A stretch of 64,000 nt of DNA from JAOEGB01 sp041262585. Its GTDB lineage: Bacteria; Actinomycetota; Actinomycetes; Streptosporangiales; Streptosporangiaceae. The stretch is from assembly GCF_041262585.1 (NCBI RefSeq), contig NZ_JBGCBZ010000014.1, forward strand, positions 124,001 to 188,000, given 5' to 3'. A program made the position numbers and the translations under genes. Numbering within the stretch: the stretch's first letter is position 1; every line of letters starts with the position of its first letter. Positions 10,107-20,816 of the stretch are shown in pieces. The notes under the pieces were generated by a model that saw nothing but the letters and a program-made list of their open reading frames with translations, made no database searches and was not told the origin of the DNA.

Positions 10107-10556
10107 CTACGACCAGGACGGCCAGAACTTGGGCGGCTGCACTGCCGGATCCACCACGCGCAGCCGACTGCCCACCGTGGGATCCACGCCGCGCAGCGTC
10201 ACGAGGCGCTGCCCTTCCTCCTCTTCCAGTACGGCAAGGGCACCCGGAAGCCCGGCAGCGCCCGTGGCGATCGCGACGCCGATCCCCACCAGCCCGGGAT
10301 GCCGGTGCGGATACTCGACGCGATGAAGTCCGGAGGCCGCGATCGCCGCCACTTCCCGAGCCCGATGCATCTGCCGCCCGTCGTTGGTCAACACGACATG
10401 GAACCCCTCCGCACGTGCCCGTGGGTATAGGGCCTCATCGCGGGTGCCGGACCAGCCCGGAAGATCGAGCAGGTGAACGATCTCATGGGTGAGCATGAAC
10501 GCGGTCAGAACCTGGTGAAGCGGCCGGGGCACGTTTTCATCCAGCAGCAGCCTCAC
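10107..10556 (-). CDS. DUF5615 / PIN-like (Mut7-C-type) toxin
   Basis: 149 aa. I choose the GTG at 10556 because AAGGGAG stands just upstream and the protein then begins at VRLLLDENVP, the signature start of DUF5615 PIN-like proteins with their first acidic residues. HEIVHLLDLPGWSGTRDE and VVLTNDGRQMH match later conserved acidic motifs. An ATG at 10577 would lengthen it. The start lies inside the upstream DUF433 gene, the normal arrangement for this toxin-antitoxin type. The predicted role is a metal-dependent ribonuclease. The C-terminal ~50 residues are longer than in minimal family members. Confidence 0.8.
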   Translation of the reverse strand: MRLLLDENVPRPLHQVLTAFMLTHEIVHLLDLPGWSGTRDEALYPRARAEGFHVVLTNDGRQMHRAREVAAIAASGLHRVEYPHRHPGLVGIGVAIATGAAGLPGALAVLEEEEGQRLVTLRGVDPTVGSRLRVVDPAVQPPKFWPSWS

Positions 10557-11190
10557 GCGGCTCCCTTGAAGGGTCATAGCTGTCGACATAGTCAGCGAAG
10601 TCGACGGCATCCCGTGCCGCCGCAGGAGTGACGCTCGGGTAGTAGTCAGAGATCCGCTCGGCGGGGACACCGTCACGCAGCAGGGCAGCGACCTCGTCAT
10701 AGGGAACCCTGGTCCCGTCGATCACCGGTATCCCGCCCCGAACGGCCGGATCGACCGCCACATGTTCGCGAGGCTGCAGCAGCGGCGGGATGTGGCGGCC
10801 GTCGCGATAGAAGGGCTGCAGCACGTCCACCATCTCGTGGATGACCACATTCGCCTTCTTCCGCACAAGGTCCACCGCGTGATCGGGCGCGGCCAGATAG
10901 ATGCTGCTGCCGTCGGCAACCAGCGTGTATGACGACAAATGGTCCCGTTCTCGCAGGTCGTCGCGGAGCGTGTCCAGCGCGCGCCGGATCTTCTGCAACG
11001 AGGCGTCATTCCGGAGCTTGACGCAGGTCCGCAGGGCCACCACGTCCCGGAAGGAGTAGAGAATCGGCCGTTCTACCGACAATTCGGGCACCAGTACGGC
11101 CCCGCGGCCTGTGCTGACCTTGCGCCAATGCGCGAGTTGCCGCAGCGTGGCGCCCGACAGCGCCGCCGCCAGCTTCGGGCTGTATGCCAT
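10537..11190 (-). CDS. MerR-like HTH + DUF433 antitoxin
   Basis: 217 aa, ATG preceded by GAAGGGGGCGAG. The N-terminus (SGATLRQLAHWRKV, residues ~12-26) resembles a MerR-type DNA-binding helix pair. The C-terminal part (GGIPVIDGTRVPYDEVAALL, ~150-200) is a DUF433 domain, known as the antitoxin partner of DUF5615/PIN-like toxins. The toxin start overlaps the 3' end of this gene. Such antitoxins normally bind the toxin and repress their own promoter. The intergenic region upstream (11191-11374) carries no other gene. Confidence 0.82.
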   Translation of the reverse strand: MAYSPKLAAALSGATLRQLAHWRKVSTGRGAVLVPELSVERPILYSFRDVVALRTCVKLRNDASLQKIRRALDTLRDDLRERDHLSSYTLVADGSSIYLAAPDHAVDLVRKKANVVIHEMVDVLQPFYRDGRHIPPLLQPREHVAVDPAVRGGIPVIDGTRVPYDEVAALLRDGVPAERISDYYPSVTPAAARDAVDFADYVDSYDPSREPREAAAG

Positions 11191-11374
11191 CGCCTCGCCC
11201 CCTTCACGCCTCTCTGCTCCAACTCTTGCCTGCCATCATCGCAAAGTCTCCTCCACTTGGCCTGGACTTAGATCACTGACTCCGGGGCCGAGCGAAGCCT
11301 GAGACGCGGTAATTCGTGCACAACCCCCTACGTGGCCGGAAGGGCTGGCCCTGGGCTTTGTTTGAAGGTGGAGG

Positions 11375-14358
11375 TCAGGGGCGGGTGAGGTAGTCGTGCA
11401 GGCGGCGGCATTCCTGGGTGAACATGCTTGTGTTCTTGCGTCCGGCGATCGCGCCGACCTCGGGGATCTCGCCTCGGGCGTCGGCCCAGCCCGCCACCGT
11501 GGCGGCGAAGGCCACCAGCTTGGCCAGGCCCGCGCGCGGCTGTTCGCCAGACGCGGGTAACAGGGCGGGCAGCAGCGCCCGCAGCACCTGCCAGACCTCG
11601 CGGTGAGCGCCTCGGTTGGCCGCGCTCTCCAGAGCGTTCACGACGTGCTGCTGTTTCAGCCACGTCCACCGGATGAGGAGCCCGAGTTGGACACCAATCT
11701 CCGCTGCGGGAAGATCCCCGCGCGCCGCCATCGTCAGGAAGACCGACACCGCATCGGCGGAGTCCTGCTGCGCCAGGAAGTACGCCAGAACCAGCGCGGT
11801 GGCCGCGCCAACGGGACCGTCGGCCGCGGCGAGCCTCGCGGCCTGAACCGGATAAACGCCGGGCCGGTTCCACTGGTACAGCAGGTGCGGCAGCAGGTTG
11901 ACGGCCACGACCTCTCGGTGCGACGGGAGAACCGACGACCACCAGTCCATGCAGCCGCCGTGTTCGTACCAAGTCCACTTCGACGGTTCGGTGAGCAACT
12001 CGTCGATCAGCTCCAGCCCGGTCGGTGCGGCCTTCAGCAGCGGCGTCAGCCGAATCTGGCCGATGTGACCGGGAGGGCGCTCGTCGAAGTAGTGCTCACA
12101 CGCGTCTTCGACGTAGCCCCAGCGCACCCCCGCCTCCGGATCCGGCAAACAGTCACCCGCCAGCCAGCGCGCCGCCGTACGGCCCGCGTCGGAGGTCAGC
12201 CGCGCCGCCCTGGCCGCCGCCTCGGGATGGGCGCCACGCGGCAGGCGAAGGAGCGCCTGCTGCAGGTCGGCGGCGAGGGGGACAGCATGCGCCGCCTCGC
12301 ATTCCTCCAGCCGGGAGACCAGGATGCCGGGGTCGAGAGTCCCGGTCGAGGAGGTCGGCGTGGCCAGCAGCACCGGCGGCAGCGTGCCGTCCTTGAGCGC
12401 GGCCAGGATCTCCGCGCACCTGCGCAGGAGGAACAGGTGCGGCGGCGACACATGCGGGGGGTCGGGCAACCGGTCGCGCGGCGCCTCCGGGACCGGCTGC
12501 GGCGAGCCGAACGGCGAGCCGCTTCCCACCCAGGCGTACGACACGGCGTACGACTTGTGCTCGGTGTGCTCCGGGACCGGCTCACCGGCACGCAGGGCGT
12601 CCATCTGCTCCTTCGGCATGCCGGCCTGTTCCAGCTGGGCGAAAATCTGCTCGCGCAGCTCGGCGGACAGGTCGGCGAACTCGACGATCTCCCCACCCTC
12701 CTCGTCATCGTCTTCTTCGTCCCACTCGACGATCTGCTCCATCTCGACAAGAGAACCCGGCGACCAGGAACCAGCCCGGCGGTACGGCGCGGGCTCCTCG
12801 ATCCGGATGCCGGGGTCGGCGCCGGGGGTGATCAGCTCTCTGGCCATCGCGGCCCGCCAGAAGTCGACGCCGGTCCAATGGCGCATGTCGAAGAGCTGCG
12901 GGTAACTGCTGCCGAAAGCCGCCGCCAGCGCCGACCGCAGCCCCTCCCGGTCCTGCGCGGCGAGGCGGACGAAGCCGGCCAGCCAGCGCTCGCCGTCCTG
13001 CCATCCCCAGGTGCTCCAGCCGAGCGCCTCCATCTCCGCCGGACTCGCCGGGGTGAGCGGGAACGCCTCGGCGGGAGACGGCTCGGGCAGCGGCGGCGCG
13101 GTGAAGGGCGCGGCGGGTTCTTCTACTGCGGCCTCCCCGCCGAAGACCTCGACCAGCCGGGCGCCCAGCGCGGGCGGCAGGGCCGGGATGGCGTCTCTGA
13201 TCCGTTCGGCGCCGAGAGGGCTGAAGCGCGCCGCGTGCTTGAGCGCCAGCTGGGCGACGCGGCCCTGGACGTCGTAGGACTCGTGGTGGAAGGCCGTGAC
13301 GAGCGCCGGAGCCAGCTCGTCGGCCCGCTCGGGCTCCTGCCGTACGGTCTGGTCGAACCACGTCAGACCGGCCCGGACCAGCGTGGCCTCGACCCGGAAC
13401 AGGAGCCCTTCCAGCGCTTCGACGACGTCGGCGGGCTCGTGCGCGTCAAGCCGTCGCAGGTGGCGCAGAGCGAGCTCGGCGACCGACCCCGGGGCGGCGG
13501 GCAGCAGCCGCAGGTAGTCACGCCGGCGCGGCTCCACCTCGGCGGCGGACGGTTCGAGCAGTTCGTGAAGACGGGCGAAGAACCGCAGGTCCTGTGCGGT
13601 CCCGCCGCGCAGGAACCGGCGCACGCACCCGTCGAGCAGCGACTCGCGGTCACCGGAGTCGCGCAGCGCCCTGAGCCACGGCGAGATCGGGGCGACGCGT
13701 TCGTGCTGCAACGCCCTGCCGACCCCTTCAGCCCCGAAGATTCGCGGCAGCAGCACCGGCAGCAGCGGATCGGGCTCGGACCCCACCCCGGCCGACACCC
13801 AGGCCACGACGAGCGGGTCATGCTGGGGCGGCTCCACCCCGGTGTGCCGCAGCATCGCCAGCGCGAGCGGGATCCCGGCGTCGCGGGGCCCGCGAATCTT
13901 GGCGGCGAGCCGTACGGCCAGCTCGGCCTGCCACTCGGCGGGCCGGTGGTCAAGGAGCCGCACGACCTGCGCGGGGTCGCCGAACTCTGCGTCGCGAGAG
14001 AACCGGCGCCAGGTGATGAGGTCGCGGCGGGTCACCCAGGAGGCCACCGCGCTGACCGCGCTCAACGTGCCGGCTCCGGCCAGCCGTACGAGGTCGGCCC
14101 AATCCTCCCAGGGCTCGTGCTCCGGCTCGCGCCAGGTTCGCGTCCAATAGGCCTCTTCTCCCTCCTCGTCGCGCCGCCGGCTCTCTTCCATCCAGCGTCT
14201 GCTCCGCATGGTCTCGGCGTGGTCACGCAGCACAGGGATGCGGCCGCGCAGCTCACCGGCGACGAGCTTGCGCTCGCCGTCGTCCAGCGTGACCAGGCGC
14301 TCGATCAGCTTGTCGGCGTCCCCCGCGTCGATGAGGTCGCGGATCTCGTCCCAGGCGG

Positions 14359-14362
<4 letters not shown>
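11375..14362 (-). CDS. Large HEAT-like helical-repeat protein (DUF6493-like), partner of the SWIM gene
   Basis: 995 aa from the ATG at 14362. GAGGGAG precedes it, and the ATG overlaps the stop of the SWIM gene (ATGA). The sequence is almost entirely short amphipathic helices with repeated LLDRLL/ALEALA-type motifs, suggesting a HEAT/ARM-like solenoid. An acidic low-complexity stretch (EWDEEDDDEEGGEI) sits near the middle. There is no signal peptide or catalytic motif. The DUF6493 label is from memory of size and of the SWIM neighbourhood and needs a profile search. SWIM/helical-repeat pairs occur near MoxR/vWA-type conflict clusters in actinomycetes, but no MoxR or vWA gene is visible here. 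Confidence 0.75.
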
Positions 14363-15708
<1,346 letters not shown>

Positions 15709-15966
15709 GGCAGGCACAGTAGAGATCACTACCGACAAAAGCGTTTCTTGATCGCGCCGGTCCGTGGCCGCTCTGGCCCTTCCGAGCGCGAAGCCGATCG
15801 CCAGCGCGGCGGCCAGCCCAGTTCGTTATGGACATTGACCCCGAACTTCCCGATAATTTCGGGAGAACTGTTGCTCGCGAGCCTCTGTCACCGCGGCCTC
15901 GCAACCCATCGCCTCGTCGATGCCCGGTGACCTCCCATGCCCGGGCACCAGAAGGGTTGTCCCCCC

Positions 15967-17589
15967 ATGAAGCGAACCCCCCGCCTCCTGGTGCTGGCAG
16001 TCTCGTTACTGCTGGCGATCGTGGGTGTCCTCGTCACGCAGACGTCGGCTCAGGCTGCCAACCTGCTTGTGAATCCGGGCTTCGAGTCCGGAAGCCTCTC
16101 GCCCTGGTCCTGCACCGGCGGGCTGGGATCGGTGGTCGGCTCTCCGGTCCACTCGGGCACGAAGGCACTCGCCGGCGCGGCGAGCGCCTCCGACAACGCC
16201 CAGTGCACCCAGACCGTCAGCGTCAAGCCGAGCACCGCCTACACCTTCAGCGCCTGGGTCCGCGGCAACTACGTGTACCTGGGCGTCACCGGCGGCACGT
16301 CCACCTGGACCCCGTCGGCGGCGACGTACACGCAGCTCACCGTCTCCTTCACCACCGCTGCCGGCCAGACCAGCGCCCAGGTCTACCTGCACGGCTGGTA
16401 TGCGCAGGGCACCTACTACGCCGACGACGTCAACTTCGACGGGCCCGGAGGGACGACCTCTCCCTCTCCCTCGCCGTCGCCCTCGCCCTCGGCTTCACCT
16501 TCGCCCTCGCCGTCCCCCTCGCCGTCCCCCTCGCCCTCGCCCTCGCCCTCGCCCTCCCCGTCGCCGTCTCCGTCGCCGTCTCCCTCGGCTTCACCTTCGC
16601 CCTCGCCGTCCCCGTCCACCTCGCCGACGGGAGGCACCTGCGCGGTGAAGTCGAGGCCGGCGGGCAAGGTCCTGCAGGGGTACTGGGAGAACTGGGACGG
16701 CGCGTCGAACGGCGTGCACCCACCGCTCGGCTGGATCCCGATCACCGACTCCCGCATCAAGGCCCACGGCTATAACGTGATCAACGCGGCGTTCCCGGTC
16801 ATCCGCTCCGACGGCACCGTCCTGTGGGAGGACGGCATGGACGCCGGCGTCAAGGTGGCGACCCCGGCCGAGATGTGCCAGGCCAAGGCCGCCGGCGCGA
16901 CGATCCTGATGTCCATCGGCGGCGCGGCCGCCGGCATCGACCTCAGCTCCAGCTCCGTCGCCGACCGCTTCGTCGCGACCGTCGTGCCGATCCTCAAGAA
17001 GTACAACTTCGACGGCATCGACATCGACATCGAGACCGGCCTCACCGGCAGCGGCAGCATCAGCCAGCTGTCCACGTCGCAGGCCAACCTCATCCGCATC
17101 ATCGACGGCGTGCTGGCCCAGATGCCCTCCAACTTCGGCCTGACCATGGCCCCCGAGACGGCGTACGTCACCGGCGGCAGCATCACCTATGGCTCGATCT
17201 GGGGCTCCTACCTGCCGATCATCAAGAAGTACGTCGACAACGGCCGCCTCTGGTGGCTGAACATGCAGTACTACAACGGCAGCATGTACGGCTGCTCCGG
17301 TGACTCCTACCAGGCGGGCACGGTTCAGGGATTCACCGTCCAGACCGCCTGCCTGAACAACGGCCTGACCGTCCAGGGCACCACCATCAGGGTCCCCTAT
17401 GACAAGCAGGTTCCCGGTCTGCCCGCCCAGCCCGGAGCCGGAGGCGGCTACATGTCGCCCTCCCTGGTCTCCCAGGGCTGGAACAACTTCAACGGCAGCC
17501 TCAAGGGCCTGATGACCTGGTCCATCAACTGGGACGGGTCGAAGAACTGGACCTTCGGCGACAACGTCAAGTCGCTGCAAGGTCGCTAG
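15967..17589 (+). CDS. Secreted GH18 chitinase with N-terminal carbohydrate-binding module and Ser-Pro linker
   Basis: 540 aa from ATG 15967 (AGAAGGG upstream). A Sec signal peptide ends near AQA-A (residues 1-30). Residues ~31-158 form a CBM4/9-like jelly-roll (NLLVNPGFESGSLSPW, later YYADDVNF). Residues ~164-221 are an almost pure Ser-Pro linker. The catalytic domain follows with FDGIDIDIE, the GH18 DxxDxDxE signature, and Glu356 as proton donor. Chitinases of this family hydrolyse chitin by substrate-assisted catalysis outside the cell. The linker DNA is a decayed hexanucleotide repeat (16459-16629) in which a 30-bp block near 16487 recurs near 16590. A strong terminator hairpin follows at 17605. 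Confidence 0.95.
   Translation: MKRTPRLLVLAVSLLLAIVGVLVTQTSAQAANLLVNPGFESGSLSPWSCTGGLGSVVGSPVHSGTKALAGAASASDNAQCTQTVSVKPSTAYTFSAWVRGNYVYLGVTGGTSTWTPSAATYTQLTVSFTTAAGQTSAQVYLHGWYAQGTYYADDVNFDGPGGTTSPSPSPSPSPSASPSPSPSPSPSPSPSPSPSPSPSPSPSPSPSASPSPSPSPSTSPTGGTCAVKSRPAGKVLQGYWENWDGASNGVHPPLGWIPITDSRIKAHGYNVINAAFPVIRSDGTVLWEDGMDAGVKVATPAEMCQAKAAGATILMSIGGAAAGIDLSSSSVADRFVATVVPILKKYNFDGIDIDIETGLTGSGSISQLSTSQANLIRIIDGVLAQMPSNFGLTMAPETAYVTGGSITYGSIWGSYLPIIKKYVDNGRLWWLNMQYYNGSMYGCSGDSYQAGTVQGFTVQTACLNNGLTVQGTTIRVPYDKQVPGLPAQPGAGGGYMSPSLVSQGWNNFNGSLKGLMTWSINWDGSKNWTFGDNVKSLQGR
16459..16629 (+). repeat. Ser-Pro-coding low-complexity tandem repeat
   Basis: About 170 bp of TCNCCN-type hexanucleotide repeats encode the chitinase interdomain linker. 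An internal block containing tcggcttcaccttcgccc occurs twice, near 16487 and 16590, which suggests growth by slippage or unequal exchange. Confidence 0.85.
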
Positions 17590-17604
17590 CCCGATACGCG
17601 CGAA

Positions 17605-17632
17605 GGCCACTCCCGAGTGATCGGGAGTGGCC
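17605..17632 (+). terminator. Terminator hairpin after chitinase
   Basis: Perfect 12-bp inverted repeat (GGCCACTCCCGA / TCGGGAGTGGCC) around a 4-nt GTGA loop, 15 bp after the chitinase stop. No U-tract, as is usual in high-GC actinomycetes. Confidence 0.85.
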
Positions 17633-17667
17633 TCCGGCCTGTCCCTGGCGCCGGCCACGGGGATGCG

Positions 17668-18087
17668 ATGATCGTCGGCGTGTCTCATCTGGGGCTGGTC
17701 ACCATCGTGGTCGCCGACTACGACGAGGCCATCGCTTTCTACGTCGGCGTCCTGGGCTTCGACCTGATCGAGGACCGTCCCCTCGGAGACCGTAAGAGGT
17801 GGGTGGTGGTCCGCCCACCCAGCGCCCGGACCGGGCTCCTGATCGCCCGCGCCGCGACCCGGGCACAATCCGCCCGCGTCGGCGGCCGGACCGGCGGACG
17901 AGTCGGGTTCTTCCTGTACACCGACGACTTCGAGGCCGACCACGCCCGGCTGGTCGCCGCCGGAGTCCGCTTCGAGGAGCCGCCCAGACGCGCACCGTAC
18001 GGAACGGTCGCGGTCTGCCACGACATGTACGGCAACCGATGGGACCTGCTCCAAGTTGGGCTGGAGTGGGACGTCGGCGTCGTGTAG
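17668..18087 (+). CDS. VOC-family (glyoxalase-like) protein
   Basis: 139 aa from the ATG at 17668, where the protein begins MIVGVSHLGLVTIVVADYDE, the standard VOC first strand. GFDLIEDRPLGDRKRWVVV and the C-terminal MYGNRWDLLQ complete the paired beta-alpha-beta-beta-beta modules. Members bind a metal with conserved His/Glu and act as lyases, dioxygenases or resistance proteins; the substrate cannot be told here. It lies alone between the chitinase terminator and the STAND-NTPase operon. Confidence 0.88.
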   Translation: MIVGVSHLGLVTIVVADYDEAIAFYVGVLGFDLIEDRPLGDRKRWVVVRPPSARTGLLIARAATRAQSARVGGRTGGRVGFFLYTDDFEADHARLVAAGVRFEEPPRRAPYGTVAVCHDMYGNRWDLLQVGLEWDVGVV

Positions 18088-18344
18088 TCCTTGCTCCAGG
18101 AGCGCTGACCGGTCGGGGTCGAAGACGTAAAACGATTCTGATTCGGACCGGCCGTGTGAGCCAGGACGCGAGTCGTGTACGACGACAACGACGTGCTCGT
18201 GTTGCGCTTCGCTAAAGCAGTGCTGATTGGCATGCCCGCGATTGGTACCTTTCTGCGGACTCGTTCGATAACCGTATTCTGAAATGGGAGGCGGCGATCG
18301 ATAGGAGAACGGTCAAGGGCATAGTCATCGGGGCTGGGCTCGTC

Positions 18345-20399
18345 GTGTCGGCGGTTGTCCTTCCCACGGTGACGAACATCGCCACCAGCGTGCCGCTACC
18401 CGGCCCGCTCGGCTGGATCGCGGACCGTCCGTGGGTGGTCTTCGCTGTCTGCGCGATGGCGGCCGTCGGCTTGGGTATTGCCGCCGTGGTACTGCAGGGC
18501 GACAGTGTGCCCGAGCCTCCCGACATTCGGATCGACGAGCGCGGCAGGACGCTCGACGATGCGATCGTCATGCTGGACCGGCGCTCTGGACTGTGGCGCC
18601 GCGACGCGCTCGTCTCTGCCGGAGTTGCTCTTGTCAGGGGACAGTCGCGGCCGACCGTGGTCTATGGGCTGCCTGGATCAGGCAAGACGATCCTGCTCAC
18701 GCAGATCGCCAAGGAATGCCGCTCCGACTTCAGGTACGGCATCTGCCTGGCCTTCGATGGCTACCAGGTCGAGGACCTGGGCTTTGTTCTGCACCAGCTC
18801 AATCGGTTCCTCGCCGGCTTCGGCCGGGCAGTCGATGACCAGGACCTCCAGCAGGCGCCCCGTCCAGCGACCCTCCGCCAGATGACCGCGGAGCTCCAAG
18901 GCATCGGGATACTGGTTCTCATCGACGGACTGCACTTGGCCGACGCCACCACCCAGGCCGCCCTGCTCGGAGCGCTGCGCGGGCTCGACGGCGTCAAGGT
19001 GCTGGCCGCCTCTGCCGAACGCCTCACACCGAACCTGGACGCCAGCACCTTGCACGTCCCCGAACTCTCCCCGGAGGAGTACCGGGAGTTCGCCCACCGC
19101 GTCGCCGAGGTGTTCGATCTGCGGATCGACGTTGACAACGTGCTGGACAAGCTGCCGGATGTGGTCCGCGCCCATCCACGCACGCTCGAGATGACCTTGG
19201 GCTACCTGAAAGACCTGCCGTTGGAACTGCTTCCGGTCGGCACGGCGTCGGACTCCAGGCTTGTCCAGCATATGCTGGGCAGCCTGGAGGCACCAGCAGT
19301 GCGCGCGCTGACCCGGCTTTCCTTGTTTCACGGCTCGGACATCACCGCCACCATCACTTACGCGGGCGAGGCATCCCTGCGAGGCCTTGAGGACGAATTA
19401 GGGCTGTTGCTGCGACGCGCGCTGATCGACCGCGTCCAGCCGACGATCGCCGTCCCCACGGTCGTGGCCACGAACCTGCGGGCCGTCCACGCGGCAACCG
19501 TGCGTGAGGAGACCGCGACCGTCACCGCGGCTCTTACCGGGATTGCGCGGACCTGGTTGGCCGCTCACCGCGACCTGTCGCCCCTTGCCGAGGTGCTTGC
19601 GGCGGTTGTCCACAACCTGGCCCGCGTCGAGGCATGGTCGGACCTGCTGGAGCTCTGTGACCTGGCGGTCCTGGAAGAGCTCAGCCGTCGCGGTCGCTGG
19701 GACGCCTACCTCGCGATGGCGAAGTTGGGAGTGCGGGCCGCCGTCGCGACCGGGTCGGTCGACATGGAAGTCGAGCTCAGGTTGCGGATCGCGCGCAAGC
19801 TCGTGCAGCTCGGCTCGTTCGAGGATGCGGAGGCATCCTTGGCATTAGCTGCTGCGCGTCTGGGAGACGGGGACACGGCGGTGCACGCCCACCTCACCTC
19901 TCACCAGGGTCTGCTCGCGCTCATGCGGGGTGATCTGGAATCAGCGCTCCGATCGTACGAAAAGAGCATGCGGCTCGCCCAGGCACACGGCGAGCAACAG
20001 CTCCTGGTGATCGTCAGCAAGCAGCTGGGCCACGTGTACGAGCGCGCGGGGCGGCCGGGGGACGCGTGGCGCGCCTACGAGTGGGCGGCGGCCCACTCCG
20101 GCGAGGACTCGAAGGACCACTGGGAGTCTCTGGTCAACCTGGCGCTCATGGACGCCAAGAACGACCGATTCGACGACGCGGCCGACCGGATCGACCGGGC
20201 GGTGAGGGGGATGGCCGATAGCGGTTACGACGCGGGGATCGCGCGAGCCAACCTCGCCTACGCACAGATTGCCCTGGCCCGCGGCAACCGGGAACTCGCG
20301 CTCGGTCTGGTGCGTCAGGTCTGTGCGACCGGCGCTGCGAATGTCCGCGTCGTTGAGCTTGCCGCTGCGATGCTCAGAGACCTAGAAACGCCGGAATGA
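18345..20399 (+). CDS. Membrane-anchored STAND-like NTPase with TPR-like C-terminal region
   Basis: 684 aa from the GTG at 18345. A hydrophobic segment (~30-50) precedes a cytoplasmic NTPase: Walker A GLPGSGKT at 108-115 and Walker B-like ILVLIDG at ~189-195. A helical region then leads into TPR-like repeats (~420-680; for example LRSYEKSMRLAQAHGEQQLL, GHVYERAGRPGDAW). The frame stays open and coding-like upstream of the GTG back to ~18216 and encodes what looks like a first transmembrane helix (GIVIGAGLVVSAVVLPTV). The annotated start may therefore be too late, although no ATG/GTG lies further upstream in frame. It heads a three-gene operon, with the next gene 9 bp downstream. Confidence 0.85.
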   Translation: MSAVVLPTVTNIATSVPLPGPLGWIADRPWVVFAVCAMAAVGLGIAAVVLQGDSVPEPPDIRIDERGRTLDDAIVMLDRRSGLWRRDALVSAGVALVRGQSRPTVVYGLPGSGKTILLTQIAKECRSDFRYGICLAFDGYQVEDLGFVLHQLNRFLAGFGRAVDDQDLQQAPRPATLRQMTAELQGIGILVLIDGLHLADATTQAALLGALRGLDGVKVLAASAERLTPNLDASTLHVPELSPEEYREFAHRVAEVFDLRIDVDNVLDKLPDVVRAHPRTLEMTLGYLKDLPLELLPVGTASDSRLVQHMLGSLEAPAVRALTRLSLFHGSDITATITYAGEASLRGLEDELGLLLRRALIDRVQPTIAVPTVVATNLRAVHAATVREETATVTAALTGIARTWLAAHRDLSPLAEVLAAVVHNLARVEAWSDLLELCDLAVLEELSRRGRWDAYLAMAKLGVRAAVATGSVDMEVELRLRIARKLVQLGSFEDAEASLALAAARLGDGDTAVHAHLTSHQGLLALMRGDLESALRSYEKSMRLAQAHGEQQLLVIVSKQLGHVYERAGRPGDAWRAYEWAAAHSGEDSKDHWESLVNLALMDAKNDRFDDAADRIDRAVRGMADSGYDAGIARANLAYAQIALARGNRELALGLVRQVCATGAANVRVVELAAAMLRDLETPE

Positions 20400-20408
20400 T
20401 GGGACGAG

Positions 20409-20816
20409 ATGCTTCGCCGCAGGAGATTGACGCCAGGACCGGGTCGTGTGTTGATCCGCAATCCGCTCCTCTTCGAATCTGACCCGGAAATTCCTGACGA
20501 CCTGAAACACAAGCTGAACAGGTATGCCGCGCTTAGGGATGAAGAGGGCTTCGGCGATGCGCCGCAGAGCGTGGAGCTCGCCGCCGATATCTGTGCTGAT
20601 TGGTCGGCGGCCGGGCTGGAGGCCCTTTATCTGGAGGCTATCTTCGTTGTCCTCGACTATCAGATGGTGAGTGAGAGCTTCGGCAGACTTGGCGATCGGA
20701 CAGAGGCCAGCCAGCGGCTCGAGGGCTTCTGGGTGGCTCACGGCATGGATAAGCGTGTGCTCCGAAAGATCGTCAACCGGATCGACCTGAACCTCCTATC
20801 GATCGTCGACGGCTGA
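20409..20816 (+). CDS. Hypothetical 135-aa protein, middle gene of STAND/PaaK-nucleotidyltransferase operon
   Basis: ATG at 20409, 9 bp after the NTPase stop, with GGGACGAG as a weak ribosome site. The stop TGA shares one base with the next start (TGATG), so translation is coupled. The protein starts basic (MLRRRRLTPGPGR) and then is mostly predicted helix, with acidic patches (ESDPEIPDDL, DEEGFGD). I see no catalytic motif, cysteine pair, signal peptide or membrane segment, and recognise no family. Its position between a signalling NTPase and an adenylate-forming fusion suggests an adaptor or a substrate of the fusion enzyme, which is inference only. Confidence 0.72.
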   Translation: MLRRRRLTPGPGRVLIRNPLLFESDPEIPDDLKHKLNRYAALRDEEGFGDAPQSVELAADICADWSAAGLEALYLEAIFVVLDYQMVSESFGRLGDRTEASQRLEGFWVAHGMDKRVLRKIVNRIDLNLLSIVDG

